A stretch of 64,000 nt of DNA from Erpobdella octoculata (taxonomy: Eukaryota; Annelida; Clitellata; Hirudinida; Erpobdellidae): NCBI GenBank assembly GCA_963978895.1, contig OZ022245.1, positions 19,977,702 to 20,041,701 of the forward strand, in the 5' to 3' direction. Positions 26,157-38,013 of this stretch are shown in pieces. The notes under the pieces were generated by a model. The model was not told where the DNA came from and did not search any database. It saw only the letters and a list, made by a program, of their open reading frames with translations. The stretch's first letter is position 1, and every line of letters starts with the position of its first letter. The translations under genes and the position numbers were made by a program.

Positions 26157-27910
26157 ATCATCATCATCATCATTTATTTTTGAAACATCCCTATTCCACG
26201 CTATGCTAGGGTTGGACGTTTTTCCATATCAGCCCCCTCCACAAGTCACGATCCAGGGCAGACTGCCGCTTCAGGCCGAGCTCATCCATATCTTTCTTCA
26301 CACATTCCCACCAAGTCTTCCTACCTTTACTTTTCACTCCTACAACATCCACATCTCTAATTGCCGAAACCCAATCATCTGCACTTTTACGCTCCAAATG
26401 TCCAAACCACCTTAGTCCTCCACGCCTCACCACATTAGCCACACAAAGAACATCCAGAAGGCTATACAAATCCACACTACGTGCACGATCATTCAACGAA
26501 ATACCACACATCCATCTAACCATCATATGCTCTGCCATTTCTAAACTTCTTAGATTCTCCACCTTCATAGACTATGTTTCAGTGCCATAAACAAGGACAC
26601 TTTGAACACGTGCCCTATACACCTTTCCTTTCACATGAAAGGATGCACCACGGGTGGTCAAGATAGGAGATAACTCTCTGAATTTAGCCCAGGCAGAACG
26701 CACTCTAGCTCTCACCGCCTCTTCTACACCTCCTCCTGCACCTAATGTGTCACCTAGGTAACAGAACTTGGTCACACACTCCACCTTTATGCCTGGCTCA
26801 ACCTCACTCAACAACTCTTCCTGAACAGAACCACCAGCCACACAACTCTTACAATGGAAGCCAACAAGATCTTTCAAACTACCTTTTATGGACCCAACTC
26901 TTACAATCCACACAACAATTAGAATTGGAGCCAACATCTTTTCTGCATACACTGCATGGCCATTTACCTGACTTCTTCGCCTGTCCCATTACGGCCCGAC
27001 ACTTCATGATTTTTGTCTTACTCGCATTCACTCTAAGGCCTTTCGCTTCCATGTCAAGTTTCCAGATCCTTAACTTTTCCAGGAGAGAATTTTCTGTCTC
27101 AGCTAATAAAACGAGATCATCAGCATACAGCAGTTCCATTGGCAAGCCTACCCTGAGCACCCGTGATAAGGCCTCTAAAACAATGATAAACAACAATGGG
27201 CTGAGAACTGAACCCTGATTTCGCTTACCAAACCCACAACCCCCATGAACACCTTCAAATCCACCAATTCCAGTTCCCACATGTCCATTAAAATCACCAC
27301 AGATCAACAAATTCTCATCAACATTTATATCAGACACAACCTTAACCATCATATCAAGAAATTCCCCTTTCTCCTCCATCGGCCGACCTACTTGCGGAGC
27401 ATATATAGACTTACCCACAATTACACGAAGCAATAACAATCTCTCACTCACACGCTTGACCTCCAACACTTTCTCAACCCATCTATCTGCTACCAGCATT
27501 CCCACACCATGAATTCCCTTCTCAGAACCCATCCAGAAAAACTTATAATCACCAAGTTTTCTGGCACCTTCACCTTTCCAGCCAGTCTCCTGAAGACAAC
27601 AAAAATCTAAACATCGTCTTGCTGCCATGTCAGCAACCTCACCATCTCTTCCCCTCATCGTTCCAACATTCACAGAACCAATTCTCAAGCAAACACTTGA
27701 ACCCTCTAAATTCTTCTTCAAGCCCATAGCTAACTTAGCACTTCCGTCTAGGCCCAGAAAAGGAAGCGCGGACCTTGTTTGACCGGGCGACGTCTGAGCC
27801 GGCATGAAATTCTTTGTTTTGTTACCCATATGGAATTAGGAGCAAAGTTTTACCCGGATGCCCTTCCTGTGAACCTCCCTTTATTCGCCTTTTACGACAC
27901 GCATAGGAGG
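26157..27910 (-). pseudogene. RTE-like LINE, internally deleted
   Basis: Minus strand from about 27829. An AP-endonuclease encodes SVNVGTMRGRDGEV, CCLQETGWKG, LLICGDFNGHVG and GFGKRN, then joins straight to QGSVLSPLLF, YADDLVLLAE and LRVNASKTKIMK of the reverse transcriptase, so endonuclease end and RT fingers/early palm are missing. A PHD/RING-like knuckle follows (CSVCRKDVG, CCVDCKSWVHKRC, FHCKSC). After frame changes and a stop near 26570 come WFGHLERKSADDWV and KTWWECVKKDMDELGLKR, the RTE C-terminus. A (CAT)n tail on plus (ATG repeats on minus) at 26157-26175 marks the 3' end. Upstream, 27830-27930 resembles a LINE 5' UTR. Dead copy; superfamily call good. Confidence 0.85.
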
Positions 27911-27934
27911 ATACACAGTGGTTCTATTTTATCG

Positions 27935-28060
27935 GCCCGAACCACAGAGACCAAGAACAGGAAAAAAACCGGGAGCGTGAGAGCAAGCGGGGAAGAAATC
28001 AGGAATGAGAAGAACAATAGAAAACCCCGGGCAATGCTGGGTACCGCGCTGATCTATATA
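27935..28060 (+). mobile_element. Helitron-like 3' tail
   Basis: GGGAGCGTGAGAGCAAGCGG, then AACCCCGGGCAATGCTGGG and TACCGCGCTGAT, the same tail signature as at 1200 and 31918, followed by (TA)n. Confidence 0.55.
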
Positions 28061-28167
28061 TATAAAAGTGGCTGTAGAACATTTGTTGGTTAGCCTGAGT
28101 GACTAAATTCTTACATTTAAATGTGATATCGTCTGATAAAAACTTTGAAAGGTGGCTTTTTCAGTCA

Positions 28168-28172
28168 ATATA

Positions 28173-28208
<36 letters not shown>

Positions 28209-28236
28209 TGTATGTATGTATGTATGTATGTATGTA

Positions 28237-28270
<34 letters not shown>
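28168..28270. repeat. (TATG)n and (TA)n microsatellite
   Basis: About twelve ATGT tetramers flanked by TA dinucleotides. Confidence 0.95.
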
Positions 28271-28274
<4 letters not shown>

Positions 28275-28371
28275 GAGAGTCAAGGGGAATCAAATATAGA
28301 GAAAAAAAATTGAAATCTGTCACAAAATGAGCGGAGCTTAGCGGGTGAGCGAGTGGGAACTATATATATCC

Positions 28372-30660
28372 CATTGCTTTATAACCGGTCGGTTCGCTGT
28401 GGCCGGTCTGAACAATTCACGTGTTTCTCCGTTGCACAAACGTTTCATATGGAGCAAAGCTGACTACAATGCGCTGTCATCTTGTATTTCAAACACCGAC
28501 TGGGAAAACTTATTTGATGGCCTTTCAGTACCTGACACTTATCAGCTTCTTATCGACCGATACAACGAAGCGGTTGCACTACACATCCCATCTACAACAA
28601 CTCCATTTGTCCAGAAAAAAGAACCTTGGGTAACACCCAAAGTTATAAAAGCAACCAGAGTCAAGCGCCAGGTCTGGGCGAAATACATCGCATCGGGGCG
28701 TGACTCCGCAGTTATTCTACGAGAATCTCATCGAGAGGCTTGCAAGCGTGTAGCTAAAACAGTCAAGTCGGCAATTCTCAAGTATGAGGAACATAGTCAG
28801 CGCTTCCAAATCCAATCCAAAACTTCTTCATTTACATGTCCATAGCAAGCAGTATGTAAAAGACCACATCAACTCTATTCAGACAGCCGACGGCACCATA
28901 ACTGCGGACCGTGAAAAAATCTGTTCCTCACTCAATGACTATTTTCAATCTGTTTTTGTCATCGAACCTGAGGGTTACATGCCTGCTTTTACAGATCGCA
29001 CCGAATTAATCTGCGATATAAATGAAAGTTGTTTTTCTACAGCTATTCTTCAAAAAAGACTCCATAGCTTAGACAAAACTAAATCGATGGGTCTTGACGG
29101 TTTGCACCTATGCATTCTCAGCAATTGCGCAGCTGTCTTTGCCACACCCCTGGCTCTCATCTACAAGCGCTCCTTCATGTCCGGAGTTATACCGGACACA
29201 TGGAGAAAATCAAATGTTTCCCCTATCTTCAAAAAAGGCAGCAAGCTCAAGCCATATAACTACAGGCCTGTCTCTCTCACTCCTGTGCCCTGTAAAGTAA
29301 TGGAGGGCATTCTACATGAACACATCATGCAGCACTGTGTCGTCAACGGCTTAATCAGCAAACATTAACATGGTTTTCTCAAGAAAAAAAGCTGCTCGAC
29401 AAATCAACGTGAAACTCGCGACATACTCACTGAAGCTGTTCATTGCGGCTATGTGGCTGACGTAGTATATACAGATTTTGCCAAAGCATTCGACAGAGTA
29501 CCTCACAAACGCCTACTGCATAAACTAAAAACTTACGGCATCTGTGGTATGCTACTCACATGGATCGAAGCGTGGCTGAAAAATAGGAAGCAGCGCGTTT
29601 TGATTGAAGGCTGCGAGTCCAAGTGGAAGAATGTGACCAGTGGCGTTCCTCAAGGCTCTGTTCTTGGTCCACTACTTTTTGTGTTATATATTAACGACTT
29701 ACCGGACACTATCACACACCAAATTAAAATGTATGCGGACGACAGCAAAATCATCGGCATCATCAAGTCAGCTTCCGACATTTCATCTCTCCAGGCTAAC
29801 ATTGACCGTGCAGTTGAGTTGTCATTCACTTGGCTAATGCACTTCAATGTCGAGAAATGCAAAATCATGCATGTCGGTCGCTCACACAGAATAACCCACC
29901 AATACTCTATGAGACATATTGACGGCACGCGGCGACCACTCGAAGTCACAAAAGTTGAATGTGATCTTGGTGTTCTCGTCTCAGATGATCTAAAGGTCCG
30001 AGCACAGGTCGAAAAAGCAGCGTCATCTGCCAATCATATGCTCAGCCGACTCAGAAAAGCTTTCCGCAGCCTCATACTGTGGCGTACACTTTACCTCTCC
30101 TACGTCCGCCCCCATCTTGAATTTGCTGTTCAATCTGGTCGCCTTATCAAAAGGGCGATATTAACCTTCTTGAGCAGGTCCAACGTCGGGCAACAAAAAT
30201 CATTGCAACACTAAAACATCAGCCCTATGAACATCGTCTGCAACAGCTTGGAATCACAACGCTACAAGATCGCCGTTCGAGAGGTGACCTGATCGAGCAG
30301 TTCAAAATCACCCGCAACATTGACGACGTTGGCTTTTCCGTTCCGCAAACTCGAGCAGCCGGCCACACAGCATACAACCTGCGTGGCCACAACTGTAAAT
30401 TAGAGCGCCAGTATGTCAGAGGTTGCGAACAGCGATACAATTTCTTCACAAACCGGATTGTCGCTCTATGGAATGCGCTTACGCAATACGCAATTGACGC
30501 CCCGACAGTAAACGCTTAGGAGTCGCGAGTCCTCCAGCTTCTGTCGGTATAGAGGAGCCTGATGTAGCTCCTCTTCATCAATAATATAACTTTCAGACTT
30601 ATTAATTTTTTATTGCTAGATTCTATAGACGTTTTTTATATTTTTGGTTCTGATAATAAA
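28372..30660 (+). pseudogene. CR1/jockey-group LINE reverse transcriptase
   Basis: Reads from the end of the endonuclease (HCFITGRF..VAG, RFIWSKADYNALSS) through all RT motifs: LHSLDKTKSMGLDGL, KSNVSPIFKKGSK, YNYRPVSLTPVPCKVMEG, VVYTDFAKAFDRVPH, SGVPQGSVLGPLLFVLYIND, MYADDSKI, HFNVEKCKIMHVG, LGVLVSDDL. A C-terminal region continues in another frame (ITTLQDRRSRGDLI, FFTNRIVALWNALT) to a stop at about 30519. Frame breaks near 28800 and 30150 and a stop at 29366-29368 (a TAA where the reading LISKH-x-HGF expects Gln) disable it. It is 5'-truncated before the endonuclease. The 3' end contains AATAAACAAATTC near 30655. Confidence 0.88.
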
Positions 30661-30724
30661 CAAATTCAAAAATTTGTATATATATTACTAAATTAGAATA
30701 TGTATGTAAGTATAGATGTCCTTT

Positions 30725-30860
30725 ATGCATTGCTACACTATTCATTCAATCGTAGTGCAATTTTTACACAAGCTTGAGAGGCAATGGTAAGAAGGTTTTT
30801 GTGAAAAAAAAATGAAATCGGTTACAAAATGAGTGGAGCAGGAGAGCGATCTTGATGAAA
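30725..30860 (+). mobile_element. Helitron-like body fragment
   Basis: ATTGCTACACTATTCATTC, TTTTTACACAAGC and AGGTTTTTGTGAAAAA repeat the body motif seen at 18268, 24631, 32003 and 49600. Confidence 0.5.
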
Positions 30861-30997
30861 TTTGGCAAGGAGGTAGTTTTCATACAGGGGATGAATGTTA
30901 AGAATGTTTGGACTCCCAACTCCGATCTCCCGGCTCAGGTAGGCTAAAAAATTTTCCAGGCCGAAAGTGCCTATGTACGACCATCAAAGGTAATTTG

Positions 30998-31432
30998 TAA
31001 GCATCTGCGTCCCGATATCGTTATCGTTTTTCCACTTTCACTATTGAATTGCATAAAAATGTCGTTCTTTTGGTGTGCTAGAAGGTTTTCTACTTTTCAA
31101 TTACTTGAAAAAATAATTTTAATTTTTCTTTTCATCGGCAAGTAAAATCATTTAATTAAATTGATAAACTACCGCATAATGCGAACTAAATAAATACTTA
31201 CTATCGGCAGTAGCGTTTTATTTAGAGTCTAAATTTAGACAAATAGATGTACCGAAACTAAACAAATGAAACTTATTTCAAGTTGTAAAAAAATTAAATT
31301 TGGTAAATTTTCATAAATTTTGAAATTTTTTAATATTTATATATTTTTTTCAATGAATTCCTTTTTTTTATTTATTTATAAATTTTGAAATTTTTTAATA
31401 TTTATATATTTTTTTTCAATGAATTCCTTTAA
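30998..31432 (+). mobile_element. Partial copy of the CTGCGTCCCG hAT-like family
   Basis: Begins AAGCATCTGCGTCCCG like the right end of 3247-5371 (reverse strand). It contains, in reverse, the GTCTAAATTTAGACAAATAG and TTGGTAAATTTTCATAAAT segments found near 3540-3640. The last ~50 bp are tandemly duplicated at 31330-31430. Confidence 0.6.
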
Positions 31433-31433
31433 T

Positions 31434-31960
31434 GGTGCTAGGTTAGCTGAGTTGGCAGAGCGTATGTATGTGTGTATGTATGTATGTGTATGTGCATGTA
31501 TGTATGTGTGTCTGTGTGTGTGTTTATGTATGTATGTATGTATGTATGTATGTATGTATGTATGTATGTATGTAGAATCGGATTTAGGGGGGGGGGGCAA
31601 CTGAGAGCGAAAGAATGAGCGGGAAAGCGACAGGGATCGGATAACGACCGGGAGCGGGAGTGTGTATGTATCTATGTATGTGTGTATGTATCTATGTATG
31701 TATGTATGTATGTATGTATGTATGTATGTATGTATGTATGTATGTATGCTGCCCGGGGTTTTTAGAGGTTTTTCTAATTTTTGTCTCTCTCGCTCCTGTT
31801 TCCTTCTCCGCTTTCCCGTTTGTATGAGAGCGAAAAAATGAGCGGCAAAGCGACCGGGAGCGGGAGCGCAAGCGGGAAGGAAACGGGAGCGAAAAAGAAA
31901 CACATTAGGTAAACCTCTAAAAAACCCGGGCAACGCTGGGATTCCCCCGCTAGTATATAT
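31434..31960. repeat. SINE-head stub, (TATG)n arrays and Helitron-like tails
   Basis: GGTTAGCTGAGTTGGCAGAG matches the tRNA-like head at 38940 and runs into (TATG)n tracts (31463-31573, 31660-31748). In between are GAGCGAAAGAATGAGCGG-type tracts. A minus-strand tail (GCCCGGGGTTTTTAGAGG) lies at 31750 and a plus-strand tail (CCCGGGCAACGCTGGG ... GCTAGTATA) at 31918-31958. Confidence 0.65.
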
Positions 31961-31989
31961 ATAAATGAGATTATGTATGTGTATCTGTG

Positions 31990-32230
31990 TGCATGTCCTT
32001 TATGCATTGCTACACCATCCATCGGACCGAATTGAAATTTTTACACAACCTTGATAGTCAAGGAGGGAAGGTTTTTGTGAACAAAAATTTTAATCTGTCA
32101 AAAAATGAGCGGAGCGGGAGAGGGAGCGGAAGCGAGAAAGCGACCAGAAAAGGGAAAGCGACCGGGAGAGGAGAAAGAAACTGGAGAGAAAAATGATAGA
32201 AAAACCTCTAAAATCCCTGGACATATATAA
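31990..32230 (+). mobile_element. Helitron-like non-autonomous element
   Basis: Body start GCATTGCTACACCATCCATC, then ATTTTTACACAACCTTGA, AATGAGCGGAGCGGGAGAGG and a tail AAAACCTCTAAAATCCCTGG. The family occurs at least five times in this window. Confidence 0.55.
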
Positions 32231-32625
32231 GATTTGTATAGCAGCTCAGTTTTTTTATGTTGGACCTCTGCAAAAAAAATGTTTGTTTTAGTACTGTATA
32301 TTCTGACTTTCATTATTGTTTGTTATAGAAATACAATTGTAAGAACAGTAAAGTCAAGTTTCACCACATATTCAAAAAACCTTTGTGAGTTGTGTAGAAA
32401 CTTTCTGTTTGTGGTTTAGTCATCCTTGTCACTTTACTTGTCACAACCAGAAATTGCTCTTTAATGATAACATTTGTAATTCTCTGTAATTTTAAATTAA
32501 TTTAATTTTCTAAATAGCAGATATATCCATAATGTAAAAGATGCTGAATTAGCTCTCTAGCGCTTCATATCGTTAAACTACGAAGTTATATATATATATA
32601 TCCTGTGGTGAGCCATTCAGTATGG

Positions 32626-32945
32626 CGCCGTAGCATATTGGTGAAAGCAGTTATGCTATCATCCTGCCGTCGCGGGTTCAAATCTCAGTCACGGCGAGAC
32701 GTAATTCCGTTGAGCAAGGAATTCACTAACACTGCTCAGGCCACCTCAGCCTTTCATCCTTCATTGGTCGATGAATGAGTACCAGTTTCACGACTGGGAT
32801 ATAATAGGGTTCTGCACATTCCGATTTCGAAAACACGTGCGGGTGGCAGGTAACACTGTGTGATCCCATATGCACTAGCAGTTCCCGGCGCTGCTGGGGT
32901 ATTAATTGATATACGAAGTAGCGCCCTAATGTTATACATTTACAT
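32626..32945 (+). mobile_element. tRNA-derived SINE, ~320 bp
   Basis: The head GGCGCCGTAGCATATTGGTG (A box) and CGGGTTCAAATCTC (B box) are 50 bp apart. A body with TTGAGCAAGGAATTCACTAA follows, and an AT-rich tail CATTTATTTTATTTATT ends at the start of a LINE fragment. The GAGCAAGG motif recalls conserved SINE core domains, but I cannot place the family. Confidence 0.7.
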
Positions 32946-32961
32946 TTATTTTATTTATTCA

Positions 32962-33955
32962 GTATCACCACAGGAATCCTACAGGGAGATATCTTAGCCC
33001 CTTTCTTTTTTGTCATTGTAATCGATTATGTCATGAGAAGAGCGGAATATGATTTCGGCTATCTGACACACTGTCACAATGGATCGAGACAGGCGGAGAG
33101 GAGGATTAATGACCTTGACTTTGCGGATGACATAGCCCTGCTGGAGAACTCAATAGAAGGTGCACAGCGACAACTGAATGCTCTCAACGAAGAATCAAAA
33201 AAGGTTGGACTCGAAATAAATACCATGAAGACCGTTCAGATGTGTCTCAACATCCCTGAAGTTTTTAATGCACTGCACCTCACTCTCGACGGCGAAAAAG
33301 TAGAAGTGGTCCAGGACTTAAAATATCTTGGTTCTCACATGAACTCAGACATCAGAGATATTGAGTCCAGGATCGCACTTGCTTGGAGGGCCTTCCACAA
33401 ACTGGAGAAGATCCTCACCTCCAGACACGCTGAGAGTGCGCTTCTTCAATCCAGCATGTGTGCTGATTTTGTTGTATGGATGTGAATCCTGGCTTGTAAC
33501 AAAAAGTTTGCCGAATAAATTGGACGTGTTCGCCAGAAAGTGTTATTGCAGGATGATCGGTGTGGTTCAGCCAGAAGATCGTATGACAAACGAGAGCCTG
33601 TACGACAGGGTGCAATCAGCTCCTATCAGCACATTGATTCGTCATCGACAGATGTCTTTCACTGGTCATTGCCTGCGTATGATCTGGGATGAACCGGCAA
33701 ATATATACATGCTCTACCTACACATCGAATGTAGGAGCTAGCAACAGACGCGGCCGTCCAAGAATGTCATACCTTGATCAGATATCAACATACATGGGTT
33801 ATGACAGAAAGAGCGTCACCGCTGAGGAGGTTAGAAGGGAAGCCACGGAGGCCAATGGAGAGAAATGGAAACTCAGATATTGTCGTCTGCGGAGTGGAGG
33901 GACCGTTATAACTATTATTAAGGCAGTAGGCGCTGATTTTGGTAAAGTTCTAGTA
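32962..33955 (+). pseudogene. RTE-like LINE C, 5'-truncated (late RT and C-terminus)
   Basis: Starts inside RT at TGILQGDILAPFFF, then NDLDFADDIALLENS, KKVGLEINTMKT and VVQDLKYLGSHMN. After a frame change near 33460 it reads LLYGCESWLV, KLDVFARKCYCRMIG, FTGHCLRM and, after another, NRRGRPRMSYLDQISTYMG, ending GEKWKLRYC. The FADD box, the YGCESW block and the RGRP..Y.D tail are the RTE-type 3' half. Two frameshifts make it inactive. Its last ~330 bp recur at 36721-37050. Confidence 0.82.
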
Positions 33956-34270
33956 TAGCGTCATCGGCCGATTTCGGTGAAAAATGACCGGTTTTTAACG
34001 TAAATGATATTTAAAAGAAAACTAAAGACCAATTAAAACATAAATAATTTAAAAAAAAACAGAAATTATATCACTTTAGAACATCTAAAAATTACTGCCG
34101 AAGCTTATGTAGTTCCCGTGAAGATCTATTTGTCAATAGCGATTGAAGTGAACAGTGGGAATAAAGAAAATAAAAATTAAACACATTTCAAATAAAAATA
34201 GACAGTTTAAGAAAAGAAATTAAACATTTAAATTATGAAAATTAAAACTTGAAAAATAACAGTTTGGAAG
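33956..34270. other. AT-rich spacer between LINEs
   Basis: No coding evidence. ATCGGCCGATTTCGG near 33962 could be a DNA-transposon terminus, but no partner was found. Confidence 0.4.
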
Positions 34271-36610
34271 ACTTCAAGTCTATTCACATCGGATTTAAGC
34301 AATGTCTATGTCTCCGAGCCATATAGGAGGATCGGAAGAATCAATGTTCGGTAAAGACGAATTTTTGTCTTGATTGCAATGTTCGTTCTCTTCCAGATGC
34401 ACCATCTGAGCGTCGCAAATGCCGAGGTCGCCTGGCCAACGCGGCTGTGGACGTCGGCTGACGACGACGTCTTCTTTTCCTGCACGATCGATCCAAGGTA
34501 TTTAAATTTCGTCACTTGCTCGATCTGGACATCATTTAGGTGGACATGAGCTGGCGACCCGTCAGTTGTTAATACTTTGGTCTTCCCGGCGTTGATCTTT
34601 AGGCCGTATGACTTGGCAATATCGCCGATGTCGTTTAGGCAATCTGTAGCTTCCACGTCAGTGTCGGCGAATACGGCGCTATCGTCCGCGAACATCAGAT
34701 CAGTGATAAAGTTGTTTTTGTCGTATTGAACACCACGCCTTCCTTCGAACGATTTCCTCATGATCGCATCGATCACGACGTTAAATAAAAGCGGAGAGGC
34801 GACGTCTCCCTGCCGGACACCGGTTTGAATGGTAAACTCGTCGGATAGGTCGTTTCGAATTCGGATGCAGCTTGTCGAACCACTATACGACACTTGTAAC
34901 GAACGGATGACTTTCGGTGGTATGTTTTCTCTTTCCAATGCCGTCCACAATGATGGCCAATGGATGCAGTCGAAAGCCGATTTGAAGTCGATGAAGACAA
35001 CAACAGTCCGTCGGCCACATTGAACCCTCTCTTCTACGAGTTGGCGTAGTGCGAAGATTTGATCGATGCATCCACGATTCGGTCGAAATCCGGCCTGTGC
35101 CTCACGGCACGATTGTTCACAATGTTTTTGTAGTCGTGACTGAATGATCTTCGTAAATACTTTCCCAACGATTGAAAGGAGACTAATGCCGCTGTAGTTT
35201 TTGCATTCTCGACTGTCTCCTTTCTTCAAAATGGGAACGACGATCGCTTTCTTCCACGCTGATGGTACGTACTCCATGTCCCAAATGCATGTCAATAGGG
35301 CGTGTAGACGTTGCAATAGAGTGTCACCACTAGCTTTGATCATCTCGGCTGTAATTTGATCGATGCCCGGCGCTTTTCTGTTCTTGAGCGATTTGACGGC
35401 CGCTTTCACTTCGGCGATTGTTGGTACGTCGACGGGAAATGGGATCTGTGGTTGATCGATTTGTGGCGGGTCCGCGGCTGGTCCGGCAGGCAGATCGTAA
35501 CTGTATAGTTCGTGGAAGAATTCCCACCACCTCTGTAATCGTTCGGAGGACGAACTAACAAACTTTCCATCCATTTTCCTGATGTTTTCGTTGATCGATT
35601 TCGTTTTTCCGCCCAAACGTCGTAGTGTCTGATACAATGTTCTATATTCATGTCGTGACGCGGCTTCTTCCATTTCGGCTGCAACATAGTTTCAATACGC
35701 CTCTCGCTCGATCTTCATTTTCCGCCTAACCTCTTGATTAAGTTGCCGGTATTGTTCGAAATCGAAGTGCTTGATTCTCTTCCGCTCAGCTACCAAATCC
35801 AGACAATCATCCAAAATCCATGGCTGCGTTCGTCGACGGATCGGCGGACATAACGGCGCCGCACATTCGATGACGGATTTGGTTATTTCTTTTTCTTCAT
35901 CGTTGACAACGTCCAATGCATTGAGGATCGCAAACTTGTTCGCTAAAGCAAGCTGGAATTCGTGTCGAACTGCCAGATCGCGTAGGCACTTCCAGTTTCT
36001 CTTTACAGCCGCCGGCGTCTTCTTCTTTGGTTTTTGAAGTCGAAGTTGTACTTTGGCCCACACGAGGTAGTGATCAGATCCGCAATCAGGGCCACGCATT
36101 GCTCGAACGTCGTTGAGCGTCGATCGAAAACGCTTGTAGATCGGCGTAGAAAGCGTCTTTTGCTGCATCTGAGCTTGTTTCGGTCGGCGCATGGACGGAT
36201 ATGTGCGTCTTGATTGTGCCATCGATGGAAAGGACTCCCAGATGTTCAGAAATTGTTTGGAAGGCGACGACGCTGCGGGCAGCCAGCTGGCCGACCATAA
36301 ATCCAACACCCGCCGCCTCTCGCTTGTCACCACCAGAGTAGAAGAGCGTAATAATCTCGTCGGTCGTCGGTGGACTAATCGTCATCGTCCCGGATCCCGT
36401 GAGTCGTAGTTCCTATATGGCAGCGATCGATATTTTGCAATTGGTAATTTCGGTGGCGATAATCTCCTTTTGGCCGACGTGATGACCCGTTCTTACGTTC
36501 CACGCGGCGATTCGTATTTCATTTTTTGGTTTGATCAATTTAGTCGTTCGGCCAGTAGTCCACTTTTTGTCCGCACCATGGGTCCCAGATGCTGACACAT
36601 CGGCTGCCTC
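34270..36610 (-). pseudogene. RTE-like LINE D, nearly full coding length with a gap in the endonuclease
   Basis: Minus strand. Endonuclease start EIRIAAWNVRTG, ITLFYSGGDKREAAGVGF and DAFYADLQA, then an abrupt join (about 36120) with frame change to RSTLNDVRAMRGPDCGSDH, so the GDFN-containing middle is lost. A linker with RRRTQPWILDDC leads, after a stop near 35692, to RT: APGIDQITAEMIKA, AWKKAIVVPILKKGD, CKNYSGISLLSIVGKVF, AGFRPNRGCIDQIF, VVFIDFKSAFDCIH, TGVRQGDVASPLLFNVVIDA, DLMFADDSAVFADT, KYLGSIV, LYRTLILPILLYGSET. It stops at 34306. At least two stops and one frameshift disable it; the GC-richer sequence contrasts with its AT-rich surroundings. Confidence 0.88.
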
Positions 36611-36714
36611 AGGTGAGGTAGCATTTATAGATAAATTCTTTCATTGTTGATCCTTGGTTTCTTGCCTGGTTTTACCGGCTTCCCAGTTGTGATCGCTGCA
36701 GCGAGGTGACCACA

Positions 36715-37050
36715 AATATAATGCTTGTAACAAAAAGTTTGGCGAATAAATTGGACATGTTCGCCAGAAAGTGTTATCGCAGGATGATCGGTGTGGTTCA
36801 GCCAGAAGATCATATGACAAATGAAGACCTGTACAACAGGGTACAATCAGCTCCTATCAGCTCATTGATCCGTCATCGACAGATGTTTTTCACTGGTCAT
36901 TGCCCACATATGAGCCAAGATGAACCGGCAAATATATACATGTTGTATACATCGAACGTAAGAGCTAGCAACAGACGCGGCCGTCCAAGAATGTCATACC
37001 TCGATCAGATGTCAACATACATGGGTTATGACAGAAAGAGCATCACCGTG
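36715..37050 (+). pseudogene. LINE C 3'-end, second copy
   Basis: Encodes LVTKSLANKLDMFARKCY, RMIGVVQPEDHM, SAPISSLIRHRQM and NRRGRPRMSYLDQ, about 90 percent like 33493-33830. It begins abruptly at ATGCTTGTAACAAAAAG. With the first copy it brackets the opposite-strand LINE D. Confidence 0.8.
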
Positions 37051-37205
37051 GGAACATTTCGAAACACTTTCTATTCTGCTGCTTGCATCTCCATCGTCTG
37101 CATTTCACCGGGATCCTCTTTGAAAGATTCAAACACCCAAATCGTTCTTTAGATGATATACTGTGGTCGAGGAATGGCGACGCTGAATGACTGCAACTAC
37201 AACTT

Positions 37206-37360
37206 CTACCCATACGGAAAAAAAGGTAGAAAAAGCTGTACTTATACGAAAAAACGTATAAAAAGCTGTGCCTATACGGAACACTGGACAAAAAATCTGT
37301 GCCTATATGGAGCAATGGACAAAAAAGCTGTGCCTATACGGCATATGGGACCGTATAGGC
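37206..37360 (+). repeat. Minisatellite, ~38-bp units
   Basis: Four degenerate units around AAAAAGCTGTGCCTATACGG with 10-20 variable bases between. Confidence 0.75.
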
Positions 37361-37439
37361 TCCACTACACCACTGGCCTCTAAGCTGACGAAGCAGAAGT
37401 TAGCAGAGCTGCTGGATCCCCCAACTAGCTTGCAAAAAA

Positions 37440-37690
37440 ATTCGTGCGTTGTGGGTTGTGCCACAAATCGTTATAAAGGTATTTAGAAAAAAATATAATG
37501 GTGAAAAAATAAATTTATTATTCTAAAAAATAAAAAAGTTATAGGCGAAAAACCGTCACCGTCCCTATGTAAATGTATGGAGAAAATTTTTCACTCGCGT
37601 ATGGGGCCCTGTAGATTATAATTTTCAACTGCATTGTCCTAAGGCGTCCTAAGGTCTTCTCCATACATTAAGATACATTTTAAACAATGC
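37440..37690 (-). repeat. Dispersed repeat B, copy 2
   Basis: Reverse complement of much of 12720-12925 (GTTATAGGCGAAAAACCGTC, ATGTAAATGTATGGAG). The CCTAAGG.CTTCTCCATACAT block at 37649 is in direct orientation relative to 12569, so the family has inverted ends. Confidence 0.6.
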
Positions 37691-37972
37691 CATGGAAACT
37701 GAACTGAAGTTTACGAATACTGGAGAATAAATAACAAATAATAGTAAATAACAAAACCTCTAACACTACAGGATTCGCAACTACATCAGGCTTTAAAATA
37801 GCAAGTGTTAATCTTAATTTATTCATTTTAAGGGTAAAACCTTAGAATTTCCCAAAAATCCTTCCGAAATGGCTGCTGGTCATGGGTAATCCGCAAATTG
37901 AAAAATGCGAGTGAGCTGCGTATGGGCGAAAGGGTAAACTGCGAATTTTTTGCGAAAATACGCTGCGATTGG

Positions 37973-38013
37973 ATCCATATATATATAGAATATTATTCTA
38001 TATATATGGTCCT
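37973..38013. repeat. AT-rich perfect hairpin
   Basis: CCATATATATAGAAT, a 3-5-base loop, then ATTCTATATATATGG: a near-perfect palindrome of about 36 bp. Confidence 0.85.

Noticed and set aside
32626..32700. Functional tRNA gene
   Set aside because: Same reason: promoter boxes only, followed by a SINE body and tail.
34773..36409. Several 60-90-codon ORFs on either strand
   Set aside because: Shadows of LINE D in other frames; the GC-richer sequence gives few stops.
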